Source: Candidatus Villigracilis affinis
GTDB lineage: Bacteria; Chloroflexota; Anaerolineae; Anaerolineales; Villigracilaceae
DNA: 64,000 bases
Assembly (NCBI GenBank): GCA_016718275.1
Contig: JADKEA010000020.1
Span: 456,549 to 520,548, forward strand
Reading direction: 5' to 3'
Shown: one piece after another, positions 7,300-15,134 of the stretch
Position numbering within the stretch: the first letter of the stretch is position 1
Layout: each line of letters begins with the position of its first letter
The notes under the pieces: model-generated
What the model saw: the letters and a program-made list of their open reading frames with translations, nothing else
What the model was told of the DNA's origin: nothing
Database searches by the model: none
Program-made: the position numbers and the translations under genes

Positions 7300-9018
7300 A
7301 TGAAGTTTCAAAATAAATATTTTGTTTCAATCCTTCTCACGATAACCCTATTGGCGGGTTGGACAACACCCGCCTATGCCGACCCCGTGATCAGTTCGGT
7401 GGATCCCAATCTCGTTTTTAACGACATCGCCACGACCATTACGGTCACAGGCTCGGGCTTTGAATCTGGCGCTGTCGTTTCTTTGAAAAACTATGGCACA
7501 CTCACCACTTCTTATGATGGCCCCAACCAATTAAGAGCCGTTGTACGCCCCGGCGTTGCCGCGGGTTCATATACAGTGGTGGTCACAAATCCTGATTCGA
7601 CCGTGTTTGAATATCCCAACGGGCTGACCGTTGCCGATTCATCTCCGCTTCCCACCCCGACCTCGATGCCGTTTGACCGTCCGCAGATGGTGATCGGTTC
7701 CTATGAGATCAATGTCGAGCGTGTGCGTTCGGGCGATGATTTCAAACTCAACATTGACTTTGGCAATGCCGGCACTGTGGCTGCCTACAATGTGCAGGCA
7801 GTTTTTACATCGACGGACCTTATCCCAACTAAAACGGGCGGTGCGATCTTTTTGGGGACCATTCGCGCCGGTGATCATAATGATGCAACCCAGCCATTTA
7901 TTGCGCTCGATACTATTTATGGGAAATCGGTCGTCACCACCGATGTCACGCTGACCTATTACGACAGCGCAGGCACGGAATACATCGACAAATTTACGCT
8001 CAGTATCCCCGTGGGAGGCTCAACCGTGCCCTATCCCACTGCCACTCCAACAGGGGTGAACAATGCCCAATTGGTTATCACCAGCTATGCGTCGACGGTG
8101 GAACCGCTTCAACCGGGTGAACAATTCCAGCTTGGGTTGACGGTCCAGAATATGGGAAATACGAGTGCCAAGCGTGTCACCATGATCGTGGGCGGTGGTT
8201 CCTCAGGTGATAGCAGCGGCACGCCCCAGCCTGGTGGCGTTTCCGGGAGCGGCGGCGAATTCACCAATTTTGCGCCGGTCAACTCATCCAATATTCAATC
8301 GCTTGGCGATATTCCCGCTGGCGGTCAATTGCAGGTCTTCCAAAGCCTGATCGTCAATGTATCCACCAATCCGGGCGCATACCCGATGAAGATCTCGTTT
8401 TCTTATGTCAACAACAAAGGGGAAGTGGTCAACGATGATCAGGTCATTACACTGTTGGTCTACAGTCTCCCGAATGTGGACGTGAGTTTCTACCGCCCGC
8501 CCGACCCGTTCTTTGCCGGTGAGCCGGGTGCGCTGCCGATCCAGATCGTCAGCCTCGGAAAACGCACCACTGTTTTGGGAAATATGAAGATCGAAACGAC
8601 AGGAGGAACGGTCGATCCTGCCACGACTTTGGTTGGGTCGCTGGACCCAGGCGGTTACTTCACCTTTGACTCGACCCTGTTCCCGGATGCCCCCGGCCCG
8701 ATGGATTTAACCGTCACCATCGAATACACCGACGATTTCAACCAGCCGCGCACGCTCACTCGCAAATTGCAGGTGACGGTGGAGGAAGCCTTTGTTGACC
8801 CTTCCCTCGATCCTTCTCTTGACCCCTCGCTTGGTGGCGGTGGCGGTGAATTTGCACCTGTTATGGAAGAGGAAACTTTCCTGCAAAAAATATGGCGTGC
8901 CATTCTTGGCCTGCTCGGTTTGGATTCATCGATGTCGCAGAACAGCAGCCCATCCGAAGCGCCGATATTTGAAGGAGAGCAAGTCCCCATGCCAGCCGGT
9001 GGCGGCAAAGGTGGCTAG
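7300..9018 (+). CDS. Secreted IPT/TIG plus CARDB-like repeat protein of an ABC operon
   Basis: A 572-residue exported protein. The signal peptide ends at about residue 27 (TTPAYA). After it comes an IPT/TIG-like domain (VDPNLVFNDIATTITVTGSGFESGAVVSL is its core, residues about 32-108; it ends at NPDGL-like NGLTVAD). Then follow three CARDB/COG1361-like beta-sandwich repeats (starting near 128, 252 and 395), with Pro/Thr-rich linkers such as LPTPTSMP. The tail has a DPSLDPSL triplet repeat, a Gly stretch and a hydrophobic amphipathic segment (IWRAILGLLGLD). GGGAG precedes the start. Its place between the ATPase and permease genes suggests the surface partner or cargo handler of the exporter. 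Function is inferred. Confidence 0.8.
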   Translation: MKFQNKYFVSILLTITLLAGWTTPAYADPVISSVDPNLVFNDIATTITVTGSGFESGAVVSLKNYGTLTTSYDGPNQLRAVVRPGVAAGSYTVVVTNPDSTVFEYPNGLTVADSSPLPTPTSMPFDRPQMVIGSYEINVERVRSGDDFKLNIDFGNAGTVAAYNVQAVFTSTDLIPTKTGGAIFLGTIRAGDHNDATQPFIALDTIYGKSVVTTDVTLTYYDSAGTEYIDKFTLSIPVGGSTVPYPTATPTGVNNAQLVITSYASTVEPLQPGEQFQLGLTVQNMGNTSAKRVTMIVGGGSSGDSSGTPQPGGVSGSGGEFTNFAPVNSSNIQSLGDIPAGGQLQVFQSLIVNVSTNPGAYPMKISFSYVNNKGEVVNDDQVITLLVYSLPNVDVSFYRPPDPFFAGEPGALPIQIVSLGKRTTVLGNMKIETTGGTVDPATTLVGSLDPGGYFTFDSTLFPDAPGPMDLTVTIEYTDDFNQPRTLTRKLQVTVEEAFVDPSLDPSLDPSLGGGGGEFAPVMEEETFLQKIWRAILGLLGLDSSMSQNSSPSEAPIFEGEQVPMPAGGGKGG

Positions 9019-9033
9019 GAGCATTGCTTCCAC

Positions 9034-10365
9034 ATGAAATTCCTTGATTTGATTCGCCTGATCTTCGGAAACCTCGGACGTCGCAAGGCGCGTGTGGCCC
9101 TGACCGCCATCGGTGTGGTCATTGGCACAGCGGCGGTGGTCATCCTTGTTTCGCTTGCGGTCGGTCTTCAAAAAAGCGCCACCGATCAACTTTACGGCAT
9201 CGGTGACCTGACCTTGATCGATGTGATGCCTGCTTATGGCATGTTCTATGGCGGCGGTGGGGGATATGGCATGGCCCCTGCGGTATCCTCCGATCAGCTG
9301 CAGGAACCAGCCCTGATCACAAATCCTGTCCTCGAACAGTTCAGGGCCATCCCCGGAGTTCAGTCGGTTATCCCGCGTGATTATTTGAATGCGGCTGCTG
9401 TCATCTCCTATCGAAAATTGGAAGGCGGTGTGGGCATCATCGGCATCGATACAGACGACCTCGCGAATATCGGCTTGGAAGCCAGTGAAGGGACGACTGT
9501 GCTTTCACGAGGTTCGGTGATTATTGGTGTCATGACCCCCAATAATTTTTACGATCCGCGTCTGCGCCCCGGGCAGGAACCGCCCCCACCGCCCGACTTG
9601 TATAACGAGCAAATTCAATTGGTCGTGATGAAATGGGATCAGCAGGGGAATGTAACCCAGAAAAACATCAGTCTGCGTGTAGCAGGAGTCTTGAGCGAAA
9701 CAGGCGGCGAGGCAGATTATTCCATCTACATGCCGCTGGAATTGGTGCGTAGCTTGAACGAGTGGTCAAATGGGATTCGCATTAACTACAACAAGACCGG
9801 CTACAACCAGGTCATCGTCAAAGTTGAAGATCCCAATCTGGCTTTGGATATCGCTGACCAGATCACCGAAATGGGCTTTCAAGCCATCACCCCGCAGGCG
9901 TATCTCGAAAGCATCAACGGTTATTTTCTCGTTTTGCAGATCATCTTCGGCGGTGTGGGAACCATTGCCTTGCTGGTCGCAGCTATCGGCATCGCCAACA
10001 CGATGGCCATGTCCATTTTGGAGCGTACGCGTGAGATCGGCCTGATGAAAGCAGTTGGCGCAACCAACCGCGATGTGCTGTCCATTTTCCTTGGGGAAGC
10101 AGCAGGCATCGGCTTCATCGGAGGCGCGGGCGGCGTCATCATCGGCTGGCTGGCGGCACAAGGCATCAACGTGCTGGCCATCATCTATCTGGCGGGGCAG
10201 GCTAGCGAGCAGGGCGGTCCGCCTCCCAGCGTAGCTGTCTACACCCCTGTTTGGCTGCCTGTCTTCGCGTTGATATTTGCCACCATTATCGGAATGCTTT
10301 CTGGACTGTACCCCGCCTTGCGTGCTGCCACAATGATTCCCGTACAGGCCCTGAAATACGAATAA
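9034..10365 (+). CDS. MacB-type ABC transporter permease (FtsX family)
   Basis: A 443-residue permease of the MacB/FtsX type. An N-terminal helix (ALTAIGVVIGTAAVVILVSLAVGL) is followed by a large extracytoplasmic MacB_PCD domain (about residues 45-285), then three C-terminal helices starting at IIFGGVGTIALLVAAIGIANTMAMSILERTREIG, a signature segment of the family, and ending VWLPVFALIFATIIGMLSGLYPALRA. AGGAG stands 12 bases before the start. The upstream secreted protein ends 15 bases earlier. It pairs with the ATPase at 6537. Gly-rich GGGGGYG near residue 70 is a low-complexity insertion in the periplasmic domain. The exported substrate is unknown. Confidence 0.93.
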   Translation: MKFLDLIRLIFGNLGRRKARVALTAIGVVIGTAAVVILVSLAVGLQKSATDQLYGIGDLTLIDVMPAYGMFYGGGGGYGMAPAVSSDQLQEPALITNPVLEQFRAIPGVQSVIPRDYLNAAAVISYRKLEGGVGIIGIDTDDLANIGLEASEGTTVLSRGSVIIGVMTPNNFYDPRLRPGQEPPPPPDLYNEQIQLVVMKWDQQGNVTQKNISLRVAGVLSETGGEADYSIYMPLELVRSLNEWSNGIRINYNKTGYNQVIVKVEDPNLALDIADQITEMGFQAITPQAYLESINGYFLVLQIIFGGVGTIALLVAAIGIANTMAMSILERTREIGLMKAVGATNRDVLSIFLGEAAGIGFIGGAGGVIIGWLAAQGINVLAIIYLAGQASEQGGPPPSVAVYTPVWLPVFALIFATIIGMLSGLYPALRAATMIPVQALKYE

Positions 10366-10534
10366 ACTCGCCGCTCGCATCAAATTCTGACGTTTTACCT
10401 GCTTCTGCCTCCGAGAAAAATTCGATCCTGCGGGGATTTCAGCCGAAAAATTTTAATATAGAACGTATATTTTTGAGAATTATCCGTGATGGTAGGATTA
10501 AGCGATAATAACGATCTTGTGAAGGAGAATTCTC

Positions 10535-10876
10535 ATGCCTGAACGTCGAACCACCCCCCGAAAAAAGTTTGATTATTATCTGCGCGTTGTGGATGATGAT
10601 ACGCAGGGGATCATTGGTCACATGGTGGAGGTAAGCCCCTACGGTTTACAGTTGGAAACAACGGCCCCATATCCTGTTGAAAAAGATTATTACCTGCGCG
10701 TAGAGCTTACCCCCGAACTGGCAGACCGACCATTCATTATTTTTATCGCCCGCTCAAAATGGTGTCGAATAGACGAGATCGAACCCAATCTGTACCATGT
10801 GGGCTTTGCGATGGTCGAGATCATGCCTGATGACCGTGAAATCTTTCTCCGTATCCTTGCCCGATTCGGACGATAA
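10535..10876 (+). CDS. PilZ domain protein (putative c-di-GMP receptor)
   Basis: A 113-residue stand-alone PilZ domain. The c-di-GMP motif R-x-x-x-R is seen as ERRTTPRKKF (residues 3-12), and the second motif (D/N)-x-S-x-x-G as EVSPYGL (about 31-37), with E in place of D/N. The C-terminal part ends with NLYHVGFAMVEI, a common PilZ end. The AAGGAG site is strong. It stands alone between the exporter operon and the VOC unit. An HD-GYP phosphodiesterase and a class III cyclase elsewhere in the window show that nucleotide second messengers are used. Output partner unknown. Confidence 0.85.
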   Translation: MPERRTTPRKKFDYYLRVVDDDTQGIIGHMVEVSPYGLQLETTAPYPVEKDYYLRVELTPELADRPFIIFIARSKWCRIDEIEPNLYHVGFAMVEIMPDDREIFLRILARFGR

Positions 10877-10927
10877 CCTTCAAGGTATATATAGGGGGCA
10901 TGTGTGAAAAATTCCCATATCTGGCGC

Positions 10928-10956
10928 TTGACGTTTTAGAACGGGTGTTCTAAAAT
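10928..10956 (+). promoter_or_regulatory. Strong promoter with GAAC-N4-GTTC operator filling its spacer
   Basis: TTGACG (10928-10933) and TAAAAT (10951-10956) are 17 bases apart. The 22-base palindrome TTTTAGAAC-GGGT-GTTCTAAAA (10934-10955) fills the spacer and overlaps the -10. The core GAAC-N4-GTTC is the pattern bound by Bacillus-type LexA. A repressor bound here would block the promoter of the VOC protein and the following small gene. Confidence 0.75.
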
Positions 10957-10994
10957 ATTCATACTGTTGTCCACTTTATTAAAAGGAGAATGCT

Positions 10995-11360
10995 ATGTCC
11001 AAGCGAAATGTTGTTCATGTTGAGATCCCTGCGGCGAACGTTGGAAGCGCGGCAAAGTTCTATCAGGACTTGTTCGGCTGGAAGCTTCAACACGTTCCCG
11101 ATATGAATTACACCATGTGGGAGGCAGCCGATGGCTCCGGCGGCGGTTTCCCCGAGGTATCGGCTGAAAACCCTGTCGGGCAGGTGCTGGTCTATATTGC
11201 CAGCGACGACATCGATGCAGACTTGAAGAAGGTCGAACAACTCGGCGGCAAAGTGCTTGAGCCTAAACGCGAGATCCCGAACATGGGCTGGTTTGGCATT
11301 TTCAAGGACCCGACCGGGAACGTGCTTGCGCTTTACACAAGCATGAATCCTGAAAACTAG
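10995..11360 (+). CDS. VOC family protein (glyoxalase/bleomycin-resistance fold)
   Basis: A 121-residue vicinal-oxygen-chelate protein. VVHVEIPAANVGSAAKFYQDLFGWKL is the first beta-alpha-beta-beta-beta unit, and VLVYIASDDIDADLKKVEQLGGKVLEPKREIPNMGWFGIFKDPTGNVLALY is the second, ending with the usual FxDPxGN(x)L motif. Members of the CFP-30-like branch have these features; substrate unknown. An AAAGGAG site precedes the start. It is the first gene behind the operator-bearing promoter at 10928, with a small DUF gene 11 bases downstream, so both are probably induced together. Confidence 0.88.
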   Translation: MSKRNVVHVEIPAANVGSAAKFYQDLFGWKLQHVPDMNYTMWEAADGSGGGFPEVSAENPVGQVLVYIASDDIDADLKKVEQLGGKVLEPKREIPNMGWFGIFKDPTGNVLALYTSMNPEN

Positions 11361-11371
11361 CGGGTTGGGCC

Positions 11372-11668
11372 ATGGCTACCAGCGAGTTTAGGTTTACTAC
11401 AAAGCCCGAACCTTTAAAAAAAGGTGTTCGCCTCAACCGGGCAAAATACGAGGTTGTGCGCATGGCTGTTCTTGAAAATCTGCGTACACATGGTGCGCTG
11501 ACCTTCACGCAATTGGGCAATCTTGTGGAAGAGCAATTGCACGATAATTCTGACAATTCAGTGATGTGGTATTTCACCATTGTGAAACTGGATATGGAAG
11601 CCTGTGGCGAAATTCACCGTGTGCCGAACTCAAAACCCCAGTTGATCGCTTTGCATGAAAATGCCTGA
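11372..11668 (+). CDS. Small conserved protein, winged-helix-like (DUF6958 type)
   Basis: A 98-residue protein. The N-terminus is basic, and the middle (RAKYEVVRMAVLENLRTHGALTFTQLGNLVEEQL) has the spacing of a helix-turn-helix with a following wing-like part (VKLDMEACGEIHRVPNSKPQLIAL). It resembles the DUF6958 group from memory; this name should be checked. The gene follows the VOC gene by 11 bases and shares its operator-controlled promoter. A strong terminator follows. It could be a regulator or a nucleic-acid-binding helper, which is inference only. Confidence 0.7.
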   Translation: MATSEFRFTTKPEPLKKGVRLNRAKYEVVRMAVLENLRTHGALTFTQLGNLVEEQLHDNSDNSVMWYFTIVKLDMEACGEIHRVPNSKPQLIALHENA

Positions 11669-11690
11669 TCTATAAATTAAAAATATTTAT

Positions 11691-11734
11691 CAAACGGTCC
11701 GCAGGTTTCGAGGAGAAGTCTGCGGACCGTTTTG
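11691..11734. terminator. Intrinsic terminator between convergent genes
   Basis: AAACGGTCCGCAG (11692-11704) and CTGCGGACCGTTT (11720-11732) form a perfect 13-bp stem, followed by T on the plus strand and by T-rich sequence on the minus strand. It probably serves the VOC operon and the converging PIG-V operon. Confidence 0.9.
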
Positions 11735-11757
11735 ATTCACAAATGGGGGAGGGAGGA

Positions 11758-13068
11758 TCAACCTGACCACATATTGAACATGTACATTGCGCACATGATG
11801 CTCATGATCAACATGCTGGCGATCGTCCATACACGGTCAAAGATGGGATTTTTGCCGAGCCTGCTGAGAAAAAGAAAAACAGGCGGTGCTGCCAAAACGT
11901 AGCGATACATTCCCTGGGCGGGTCCACTGGTGAATGAGAGGAAGACCACGAGGAAACCGAAAATGGCGAGGTCAGGATGTTTCTTGAAACCTGCGATACA
12001 GGCGGTGAAGCCAATCACAATGCCGAGCCATTCCACAAAATAATAAGCTGCAGCTTGCGGATTATTTTCGAACATGGCGCGGAAACCGTCAGACCAGGTG
12101 ATGAATGTGACGCCAAATGAGAGCAATCCACGCCCAAAGAATTCAGCTTCCACGAGGCTGAACGCCAACCCATAATAAGAAATGCGCCAAAGGAAAAATG
12201 CCAATATGGGAGAGGCTGCGACCAACCCATTGGCGACAATGCGCCAGGGAATGCCGCGATAATAGATTTGACTCCATTCCATGTCGAGCTCCAGCCACTC
12301 GGCTTCCCTGACCCACGAAATAATGAGCGGGATGGCGATCACCACCCCAGCCGCGCGGGTGAAGGTAGCCATGACTGCGACCACCGCCGCCCAGCCGCGA
12401 TGTCCGCGGCGGAGCAGCAGCAGGCTGCTGAAAGCCAGCCCGACGAACAGGCCCTCCGTATATATTTCAGCCAGAAAAAAGCCGCTTGGAAAAATGAGCA
12501 GGTAAAAGGCCGCGCGGACGCCGCTGGCTTCATCCATTTCAACGCTTGCAAATTCATACAGGGCGATCATCGCGGCCAAAGTACCAAGCAGGGAGACGAT
12601 CACTCCTGCCAGGCTGGCCGTGGCGATGGCATTTAATCCGAACAATGAAAGCGGGATTGCAAACAGGCGCATCATCATCGGGTAGAACGGAAAGAATGCA
12701 TAGCTGAGGGAAATGCCCGGAATTTCCGTGGATTGTGCTGGAATGACAAAAGGCCAGAAACCCGTGCTGGGGGTGTCATCCCCAACTTGTCCGCGGATGC
12801 GTGCCGGGCCGGGAGCTTCATATCCGCCTACGGCGATCGCGAGATAGTATTCAGAATCCCATGAAACGTGGCGGTTGAGAAAAGGTTCATTGAGATAGAT
12901 CTTTCCGTCCTGACTGCCCGGCGTGGTTTCAGTGGCTGTCCATTCAAGCGCGCGGTCTGGCGGCTGGATCGTGTAACGCGCCGGTAAAAAGACATGATAC
13001 GCCAACATGATCAATGCCCATCCAAGCCAGATACCAAAGATTGTACGGTGATTGGGGTTACGAAACAT
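11758..13068 (-). CDS. PIG-V-type membrane glycosyltransferase (mannosyltransferase-like)
   Basis: A 436-residue integral membrane protein with about ten helices, a GT-C fold candidate of the PIG-V/GT76-like group. The first loop holds LNRHVSWDSEYYLAIAVGGYE; the WDS-E-YY stretch carries the acidic residue expected near the catalytic centre. Later AFFPFYPMMMRL and FPSGFFLAEIYTEGLFVGLAFSSLLLLRRG are typical. A paralogue lies at 34283 with the same segments. The gene follows the MalG-like permease by 5 bases, so it is the last gene of that operon. It likely transfers a sugar from a polyprenyl-phosphate donor outside the membrane; acceptor unknown. Confidence 0.82.
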   Translation of the reverse strand: MFRNPNHRTIFGIWLGWALIMLAYHVFLPARYTIQPPDRALEWTATETTPGSQDGKIYLNEPFLNRHVSWDSEYYLAIAVGGYEAPGPARIRGQVGDDTPSTGFWPFVIPAQSTEIPGISLSYAFFPFYPMMMRLFAIPLSLFGLNAIATASLAGVIVSLLGTLAAMIALYEFASVEMDEASGVRAAFYLLIFPSGFFLAEIYTEGLFVGLAFSSLLLLRRGHRGWAAVVAVMATFTRAAGVVIAIPLIISWVREAEWLELDMEWSQIYYRGIPWRIVANGLVAASPILAFFLWRISYYGLAFSLVEAEFFGRGLLSFGVTFITWSDGFRAMFENNPQAAAYYFVEWLGIVIGFTACIAGFKKHPDLAIFGFLVVFLSFTSGPAQGMYRYVLAAPPVFLFLSRLGKNPIFDRVWTIASMLIMSIMCAMYMFNMWSG

Positions 13069-13073
13069 GGTAT

Positions 13074-14153
13074 TTATTTTTCCATTCCGGTTACTACGAT
13101 GTCACGCATAAAATAGCGCTGCGAGATAAGCAACACGATGACCGGCACGATCATTAAAATAAGCGCGCCAGCCTGAAGTTGATTTTGAATCGGTGTGAGG
13201 CTCTGGAAGCTTTGCACCCCAAATGAGATCGGAGCCAAATCGCGGCTGATGCTGAGATAAAGCGCCGCCTGACGCGTTTCGTTCCACATGTAGAAGAAAT
13301 GCAGAAGTGACACTGTGATCACCGTAGGCCAAGATTGCGGCAGGATCACCTGAAGTAAAACCCGCAGCGGACCAGCGCCATCGAGCATGGCCGCTTCATC
13401 CAGATCCTTGGGGATGCTTTTGAAGTTCTGGCGCAGGAGGAAAATGTAAACGGCATTCCCGAAAAAGAAAGGAACCAAGATCGGAAGCCAGGTGCCTTCC
13501 CAGTGCAGGATGCGTACGAAAAAGAAATAAGTGGGAATGAGAGTCACTTTTTCAGGGATCAAAATGGTCGCGATCAGGATGTAGAAAAGAATGTCACCGC
13601 CTGGCAGGGGGAAACGCGAAAACCCATACGCCACGATAATGGAGGAAATCAGGACACCGATCTCTCCAATGATGGTCATGATCAGGGTGTTTTTTAGCAT
13701 TTGAGAAATGGGTAACGCACTAAACAAGTTGGTGAAATTATCAAGGGTGATATAAAAATGGTAGACCCCTTTTAGTTGACGCCAGCTTCCCTCCCATGGA
13801 ATAAGCCCGCCATCAGGGTTTTGCGGGTCGATGAATTGACTTGACATCCGTCCCGGCTCCACCAACACAAGCTGGCGAATCTCCCCATTAGGGAATGGAA
13901 CATTGTAGATCGCATAACTTCTACCTTGATATTCATAGCGTGTGTGCCGGGCAGGGTAGGCGGGTGAATTGCGATCAGACAGCTGTGGTCCTTCCATGAG
14001 AGATGTGGCGACCATGAAAAGCATGGGGAATAGATACACAAACAGGATCAGGAAAATAAACAAATTAAACAGTCCGCTGCCCAGTGTTTCCCATAGTTTT
14101 AGCGAAAGATAATTGTGCGGCACAAGCCAATTGCGTTTTGTTTTCGTTGTCAT
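13074..14153 (-). CDS. Sugar ABC transporter permease, MalG-like
   Basis: A 359-residue inner-membrane permease. The EAA loop, DEAAMLDGAGPLRVLLQVILPQSWP, contacts the ATPase. It has the MalG-type order: one helix (NLFIFLILFVYLFPMLFMVATSL), an unusually long extracytoplasmic segment of about 75 residues (PQLSDRNSPAYPARH to LKGVYHF), and then the permease core, ending VVTGMEK. The same insertion is in the MalG-like protein at 29376. It starts 3 bases after the MalF-like gene stops. No binding protein or ATPase is adjacent, so those must come from elsewhere. Substrate unknown. Confidence 0.93.
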   Translation of the reverse strand: MTTKTKRNWLVPHNYLSLKLWETLGSGLFNLFIFLILFVYLFPMLFMVATSLMEGPQLSDRNSPAYPARHTRYEYQGRSYAIYNVPFPNGEIRQLVLVEPGRMSSQFIDPQNPDGGLIPWEGSWRQLKGVYHFYITLDNFTNLFSALPISQMLKNTLIMTIIGEIGVLISSIIVAYGFSRFPLPGGDILFYILIATILIPEKVTLIPTYFFFVRILHWEGTWLPILVPFFFGNAVYIFLLRQNFKSIPKDLDEAAMLDGAGPLRVLLQVILPQSWPTVITVSLLHFFYMWNETRQAALYLSISRDLAPISFGVQSFQSLTPIQNQLQAGALILMIVPVIVLLISQRYFMRDIVVTGMEK

Positions 14154-14156
14154 AAA

Positions 14157-15062
14157 TTATGCATCCCGATCCGGGTAATATACCCAGCGGCGCGCGCTCG
14201 TAAACAGGGCGTACACCACGATCATAACGATAATGAAGAAGAACCAGGCCAGGCTCGCTGCATAACCCAGGTCATATCTTTCAAAGAGAATAAAAGTGAC
14301 ATAGCCGTCATAGGGTGAGAAACTCCCGCTGAATACATTTCCGCGGTCGAGCAGGATCACACCGCCAAATATGGCGATCATGTTAATGACGATGGCAAAG
14401 AAGATGGCCGGGGAAATAAGCGGCAGTGTGATGTAGAAAAAACGCACCAGCGGACCTGCTCCATCCACCCGCGCAGCTTCCTGAATTTCAGGCGGCAATC
14501 CCTGCAGTGCGCCAAGCATGATCAGCATGCCCGGGCCGACAGACCAGAGCGAGCTAATGCTAAATAGCAATGCAATTGCCCCGTCGGAATACAAGTTATT
14601 GAATCCGTTCAGGCCAAGCGGTCCGAGGATCAATTTGTTCAGCCAGCCTGTGGCAGGGTCGACAAAACCGATCCACATAAAGAAAATGGCCACGCCAGGG
14701 ATGATACTCGGCAGAAAGAACAACGTCCGCATCATGTTACCCGCTTTCAAGCGCGGATTGCTGAGCAAAGACGCGAGAAAAATGGAGGCGGCCAATTGCA
14801 GGGGGATCGTGGAGATTCCCAGCGCGATGGTCTCGAACAATACATATCCCACCGCATCGTCGTGAAACAGGCGGATGTAATTCTCAAGGCCTGTGAATCT
14901 CGTTTGCTCGGGGGTGAGCAATTGAAAATTTGTGAATGAGATTCCCAACGATGCCAGGATGGGCAGCAATTTAAACAACAACAGGCCGATGATCCAGGGC
15001 GAGATCAGCAATATGCCTAACCGCCTGTTAAATCTTAATTGTGATGTTTTTCTATTGGTCAT
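14157..15062 (-). CDS. Sugar ABC transporter permease, MalF-like
   Basis: A 301-residue permease with about six helices. The EAA loop is IQEAARVDGAGPLVRFFYITLPLISP. The N-terminus LLISPWIIGLLLFKLLPILASLGISFTNF is the classical MalF/UgpA-type first helix. The start at 15062 (MTNRKTSQ) is chosen because AAAGGA lies six bases ahead; the ATG at 15077 has no such site. It is divergent from an MFS transporter and forms an operon with the MalG-like permease and PIG-V protein. Confidence 0.93.
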   Translation of the reverse strand: MTNRKTSQLRFNRRLGILLISPWIIGLLLFKLLPILASLGISFTNFQLLTPEQTRFTGLENYIRLFHDDAVGYVLFETIALGISTIPLQLAASIFLASLLSNPRLKAGNMMRTLFFLPSIIPGVAIFFMWIGFVDPATGWLNKLILGPLGLNGFNNLYSDGAIALLFSISSLWSVGPGMLIMLGALQGLPPEIQEAARVDGAGPLVRFFYITLPLISPAIFFAIVINMIAIFGGVILLDRGNVFSGSFSPYDGYVTFILFERYDLGYAASLAWFFFIIVMIVVYALFTSARRWVYYPDRDA

Positions 15063-15134
15063 AATTTCCTTTTGCATGGTCTGCCAATAAATGGCGCTGC
15101 GGGCTTTGGGTGTTATACTCTGCCCGATTAAATT

